Assembly: GCF_004023625.1 (NCBI RefSeq)
Contig: NZ_ML137709.1
Coordinates: 56,991-120,990, forward strand
Source of the DNA: Streptomyces cavernae
Lineage (GTDB): Bacteria > Actinomycetota > Actinomycetes > Streptomycetales > Streptomycetaceae
Direction: 5' to 3'
DNA length: 64,000 nucleotides
Shown: piece by piece, positions 62,824-64,000 of the stretch
How positions within the stretch are numbered: the first letter of the stretch is position 1
Layout of the letters: each line of letters opens with the position of its first letter
Position numbers and translations under genes: made by a program
The notes under the pieces: generated by a model
Told to the model about the DNA's origin: nothing
Seen by the model: only the letters and a program-made list of their open reading frames with translations
The model's database searches: none

Positions 62824-63430
62824 GGGCCGCCTGACACGAGGCCGCACGCGCCCAGGTCACAGGCGCGGCGCGGGACAGGACGAACCCACGCGGCCCCGCG
62901 CGGCACAGCGCGGGACGACATCGCGCGGCCCGGCGCGGGACGGCGCACGACAAGACGAACCCACGCGGCACGGCGCGAGAGCACCGCGCGGCCCGGCGCG
63001 GGACGGGACGGCATCGCGCGGCCCGGCGCGGGACGGCGCGGGACGGGACCAATTCGCGCGGCACGGTACGGCGGCGCGGCACGCACGCACCCCGTCCGCT
63101 CGCCGTGCCATCGCCGTCCACGGCGAGCGCGGGACCCGGCCGGCGCGGCGCACTGCCGCCGACGGCCACCATGGGGGCCACCGCGAGATCGCAGCGCTCG
63201 GTCATCCAGCGAGCCTCGGGCCGAGGGCCTGGTCTTCCGGTCTTCGATCTTCTCGGTGGCCCAGTGATCCAGTGGTCCCAGTGGTCCATCCCGTGGGACG
63301 AATGCTCCGCTCAGCGGAACAATTTGCCACCCAGGCCTTGCCCTGACACCGCGCTCCGCGTACTTTCCCTCCAACTCGGACCAATAGGTCCAGCATGCGG
63401 ACCGTACAGGCTCCACCAGGGAGGTTGGCA
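62824..63430. repeat. Gene-free 607 bp with CGCGGCCCGGCGCGGGACGG repeats
   Basis: From about 62870 to 63080 the sequence is degenerate repeats of GCGCGGCCCGGCGCGGGACG with insertions such as ACGAACCCACG. Around 63255-63290 CAGTGGTCC is repeated. The last 130 bases lead to the symporter start and probably carry its promoter. No gene is supported. Confidence 0.75.
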
Positions 63431-64000
63431 ATGAGCCGAAGTGACAGATCCGGTCCAGGCCCGGGCGCGGCCATCGGCAGTTTCGTCGGCGCCGTCGCCG
63501 ACTGGTACGACTTCTTCCTCTACGGCATCGTCGCCGGTCTGCTCTTCGACGAGTTGTTCTTCCCCGCGGCCGACCCGGCCGTCGGAACCCTGGCCGCCTG
63601 GTCCACCTTCGGCGTCGGCTTCCTCTTCCGTCCGCTGGGCGGCATCGTCTTCGGTCACTTCGGCGACCGGCTGGGCCGCAAGAAGATGCTGATTCTCACC
63701 ATGGTGATCATGGGGCTCTCCTCCACCCTGATCGGAGTGCTGCCCACCTACGCCGAAGCCGGCGTCTGGGCCCCCGCCCTGCTCGTCACCCTGCGCGCCA
63801 CTCAGGGCTTCGCGGTCGGCGGGGAATGGGGCGGAGCCGCGCTGATGGCGGTCGAGAGCGCCCCCGCCAAGTGGCGTTCCCTCTACAGCAGCGGTGTCCA
63901 GGTGGGAGCCTCCGTCGGACTGCTGCTGGCGACCGCCGCCGTCAAGTACACGTCCGTCCGCATGTCCGACGAGGCCTTCCACGACTGGGGCTGGCGTGTG
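63431..64000 (+). CDS. MFS metabolite:H+ symporter, partial at window end
   Basis: The first 190 codons of a second MHS-family transporter. It repeats the first paralogue's motifs almost exactly: DWYDFFLYGIVAGLLFDELFFPA, GHFGDRLGRKKM, RATQGFAVGGEWGGAALMAVESAPAKWRSLYSSG. Identity over this part is roughly 75-80% by eye. It starts at an ATG after GGGAGG and lies beyond the IclR gene in the same direction. The C-terminal part is outside the window. Confidence 0.88.
   Translation, partial: MSRSDRSGPGPGAAIGSFVGAVADWYDFFLYGIVAGLLFDELFFPAADPAVGTLAAWSTFGVGFLFRPLGGIVFGHFGDRLGRKKMLILTMVIMGLSSTLIGVLPTYAEAGVWAPALLVTLRATQGFAVGGEWGGAALMAVESAPAKWRSLYSSGVQVGASVGLLLATAAVKYTSVRMSDEAFHDWGWRV

Noticed and set aside
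1..64000. tRNA, rRNA or riboswitch genes
   Set aside because: No T-loop GGTTCGA/ acceptor pairs or known riboswitch cores were recognised; a covariance-model search would be needed to exclude short RNAs.

Overview
The window is chromosomal DNA of a Streptomyces. GC content is very high, third codon positions are almost always G or C, GTG and TTG starts are common, and the gene order matches what I recall of the S. coelicolor region running from the murC/msrB end through hemQ-hemG-hemE, whiI, fadAB, dxs, xylFGH and rok7B7 to ngcEFG. No rRNA, tRNA, CRISPR array, phage or transposase gene was seen. About 50 protein genes are supported, nearly all core actinobacterial genes. The accessory material is mostly intergenic repeats.

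Layout. 0-8 kb: msrB and murC, a small conserved protein, a RibD-like reductase, zapE, a small secreted protein, then a beta-carbonic anhydrase translationally coupled to a SulP transporter (a likely bicarbonate/CO2 pair). 8-16 kb: an SPFH membrane protein, a Tat-exported PhoX-like protein, a FAD oxidoreductase fused to a Rieske domain, a zinc-ribbon miniprotein, a two-gene ABC exporter whose ATPase carries a huge low-complexity tail, and a Pth2-like protein. 16-21.5 kb: three DUF4142 paralogues around a DUF692 (MbnB-like) enzyme with a C-terminal extension and a TIGR04222 membrane protein; this is the best candidate for an undescribed system. 21.5-29 kb: heme genes hemQ, hemG and hemE of the coproporphyrin-dependent pathway, interleaved with a DUF4349 lipoprotein, a CoA-disulfide-reductase-like flavoprotein and a rhomboid protease. 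29-36.5 kb: a DUF3000 protein, the sporulation regulator whiI with a recognisable sigma-WhiG promoter, a ribonuclease D-like protein, and the fadA-fadB beta-oxidation operon.

36.5-45.7 kb: a TIGR02996 protein, a proline/glutamine-rich membrane protein, a beta-propeller-like protein, a NYN-like protein, an APC permease and dxs. 46-59 kb: carbohydrate uptake, with xylFGH, the ROK regulator rok7B7, the chitobiose/GlcNAc transporter ngcEFG and a large secreted GH92 mannosidase; a DasR-like operator lies between ngcE and the mannosidase. 59-64 kb: a zinc alcohol dehydrogenase, an IclR regulator and two very similar MHS-type symporters, the second cut by the window end.

The intergenic repeats include two copies, in opposite orientation, of a 220-300 bp palindromic element bounded by CTAGTGCCCC inverted repeats. 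One of them ends exactly on the stop codon of the neighbouring gene. There are also several short tandem arrays (26, 77, 14, 19, 20 and 15 bp units).
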